A stretch of DNA of 42,975 nt from Hellea sp. (lineage in GTDB: Bacteria > Pseudomonadota > Alphaproteobacteria > Caulobacterales > Maricaulaceae). Location of the stretch: positions 1-42,975 of the forward strand of contig JAQXEH010000070.1 of the NCBI GenBank assembly GCA_029250925.1, read 5' to 3'. The position numbers and the translations under genes were made by a program. Below, one piece after another: positions 41,753-42,975 of this stretch (the first letter of the stretch is position 1; the number at the start of each line of letters is the position of its first letter). The notes under the pieces are model-generated. The model saw only the letters and a program-made list of their open reading frames with translations, was not told the origin of the DNA and did not search any database.

Positions 41753-42975
41753 ATGGCAGTAAATTCAAATTATCAAGAATCACCAAAATCTGATCTAGAC
41801 TCAACACCTCAAAGTCAAGAAGCTGAGCAAGCACTTCTTGGTGCCCTTTTGTATGACAATGAGGTCTATCATCGTGTTTCGGGCATTGTGAAAGCTAAAC
41901 ATTTTTACAATCCAATTCACATTAGAATTTTTGATTCAATAGCTGTCTTGATAGAGCGCGGAAACCTAGCAGATGCCATTGTTCTCAAAAATAGGTTTTC
42001 ACAAGACGAAACGTTAGTCGACATAGGGGGCGTGGAATACCTTGCACTACTTTTGGATAACGCACCATCAAGCTCCGCTGCGCCAGAATACGCAAAACTT
42101 ATTTTTGATCTGGCGATAAGACGCGAACTTATCCGTTTAGGAGACGAAATTAAAAATGAGGCTACAGACCCTGATAATGAAGCAGATGCTCATAAACAAA
42201 TAATCAATGCTGAGGGCCAACTTTATAACTTAGCGGAACTTGGCGGAACACAAAACGGATTTATTGATTTTCAAAAAGCTCTGATTAAGTCTATTGAAAT
42301 GGCATCAGCTGCTTTCACGCGCGATGGTCATTTATCTGGAACTTCAACAGGTTTTATCGACCTTGATAGGCAGCTAGGCGGAATGCACAGATCTGATCTG
42401 ATCATTCTTGCGGGTCGCCCATCAATGGGTAAAACCTCACTAGCCACAAACATAGCATTTAATATAGCTAAAAAATACAAATCTGAAAAAGATGATAATG
42501 GAATAGAGAAAACATCTGAGGGTGGCATTGTAGGCTTTTTCTCTCTGGAGATGAGCTCTGAACAACTTGCGACAAGACTTTTATCTGAACATTCTCAGGT
42601 GCCATCTCACAAAATACGTAGAGGAGATATTACTGTAGAACAGTATGAGCACATGCGAGATAGTGCGGATGAAATATCTAGCTTGCCATTACACATAGAT
42701 GACACAGGGGGTATCTCTATTGGAGCACTTTCAGCTCGAGCTCGCAGACTTAAACGAATGATAGGTCTAGATATGATAGTAGTAGACTATCTACAACTTT
42801 TGACTGGTGGGGCAGGAATGAATAACTCCACAAATAGGGTTCAAGAGGTCTCAATGATCACACAGGGACTTAAATCTCTTGCTAAAGAACTGGATATTCC
42901 AATATTAGCTCTAGCGCAGCTGTCCAGACAAGTTGAACAGCGAGAGGATAAACGCCCTCAATTGTCTGATTTAAG
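41753..42975 (+). CDS. dnaB: Replicative DNA helicase DnaB (5' part, runs off the window)
   Basis: The first 407 codons are present; the stop lies beyond the right edge. Hexameric helicase that unwinds the replication fork. The N-terminal domain has Glu-Ala-Glu-Gln-Ala-Leu-Leu-Gly-Ala-Leu-Leu, followed by a linker and the RecA-like core with Walker A Gly-Arg-Pro-Ser-Met-Gly-Lys-Thr (221-228), Phe-Phe-Ser-Leu-Glu-Met-Ser, Walker B Met-Ile-Val-Val-Asp-Tyr-Leu-Gln-Leu and Leu-Ala-Leu-Ala-Gln-Leu-Ser-Arg. An in-frame ATG at 41720 is possible but has AAGG only two bases ahead. Divergent from ruvC over about 245 nt. Confidence 0.97.
   Translation, partial: MAVNSNYQESPKSDLDSTPQSQEAEQALLGALLYDNEVYHRVSGIVKAKHFYNPIHIRIFDSIAVLIERGNLADAIVLKNRFSQDETLVDIGGVEYLALLLDNAPSSSAAPEYAKLIFDLAIRRELIRLGDEIKNEATDPDNEADAHKQIINAEGQLYNLAELGGTQNGFIDFQKALIKSIEMASAAFTRDGHLSGTSTGFIDLDRQLGGMHRSDLIILAGRPSMGKTSLATNIAFNIAKKYKSEKDDNGIEKTSEGGIVGFFSLEMSSEQLATRLLSEHSQVPSHKIRRGDITVEQYEHMRDSADEISSLPLHIDDTGGISIGALSARARRLKRMIGLDMIVVDYLQLLTGGAGMNNSTNRVQEVSMITQGLKSLAKELDIPILALAQLSRQVEQREDKRPQLSDL

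Noticed and set aside
1-42975. CRISPR arrays, insertion sequences or prophage genes
   Set aside because: No regularly spaced repeats, transposase or phage structural genes were seen.

Overview
The window is a gene-dense, AT-rich (roughly 38-40% G+C by eye) piece of a bacterial chromosome, most likely from a marine-type alphaproteobacterium. The evidence is the run ruvC-ruvA-ruvB-ybgC / tolQ-tolR-tolA-tolB-pal-cpoB / tilS-ftsH-folP, an overlapping serC-serA pair with a structured leader, gatCAB, a DmdA-family demethylase with a DmdB-like ligase, and an AMP nucleosidase. No genus can be named from the sequence alone. Several starts are non-ATG (GTG, TTG), and two genes appear to start at ATT.

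Left part (1-14.3 kb) is accessory in character. It has the end of a fumarylacetoacetate-hydrolase-family gene, a PepSY-type membrane protein, tRNA-Ser(GCU), and an unknown 80-residue gene behind a convincing Fur-type operator. Next is a tightly coupled cluster: a TetR regulator with a perfect palindrome at its start, a cytoplasmic Fe-S/molybdopterin oxidoreductase, and two membrane-anchored beta-propeller proteins. I do not recognise this combination, and it is my best candidate for an undescribed system. After it come AMP nucleosidase (amn), a split YeeE/YedE sulfur-transport pair, and a four-gene operon (DmdA-like demethylase, OsmC-like peroxidase, an atypical crotonase, a DmdB-like acyl-CoA ligase) that resembles the DMSP demethylation route.

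Middle part (14.3-29.5 kb) is mostly housekeeping. On the minus strand are gatC-gatA-gatB, a two-helix membrane peptide and a nitroreductase. On the plus strand are a PlsC-type acyltransferase, an M48 metalloprotease with TPRs and a DsbA-like oxidoreductase. YghU is on the minus strand, followed by serC-serA, purA and a DMT exporter on the plus strand, then thiD and folP on the minus strand.

Right part (29.5-42.97 kb) is the minus-strand envelope and recombination block: ftsH, tilS, cpoB, pal, tolB, tolA, tolR, tolQ, then ybgC, ruvB, ruvA, ruvC. Two small genes, a plus-strand lipoprotein and a DUF3088-like protein, separate ybgC from tolQ. dnaB starts divergently from ruvC and runs off the right edge.
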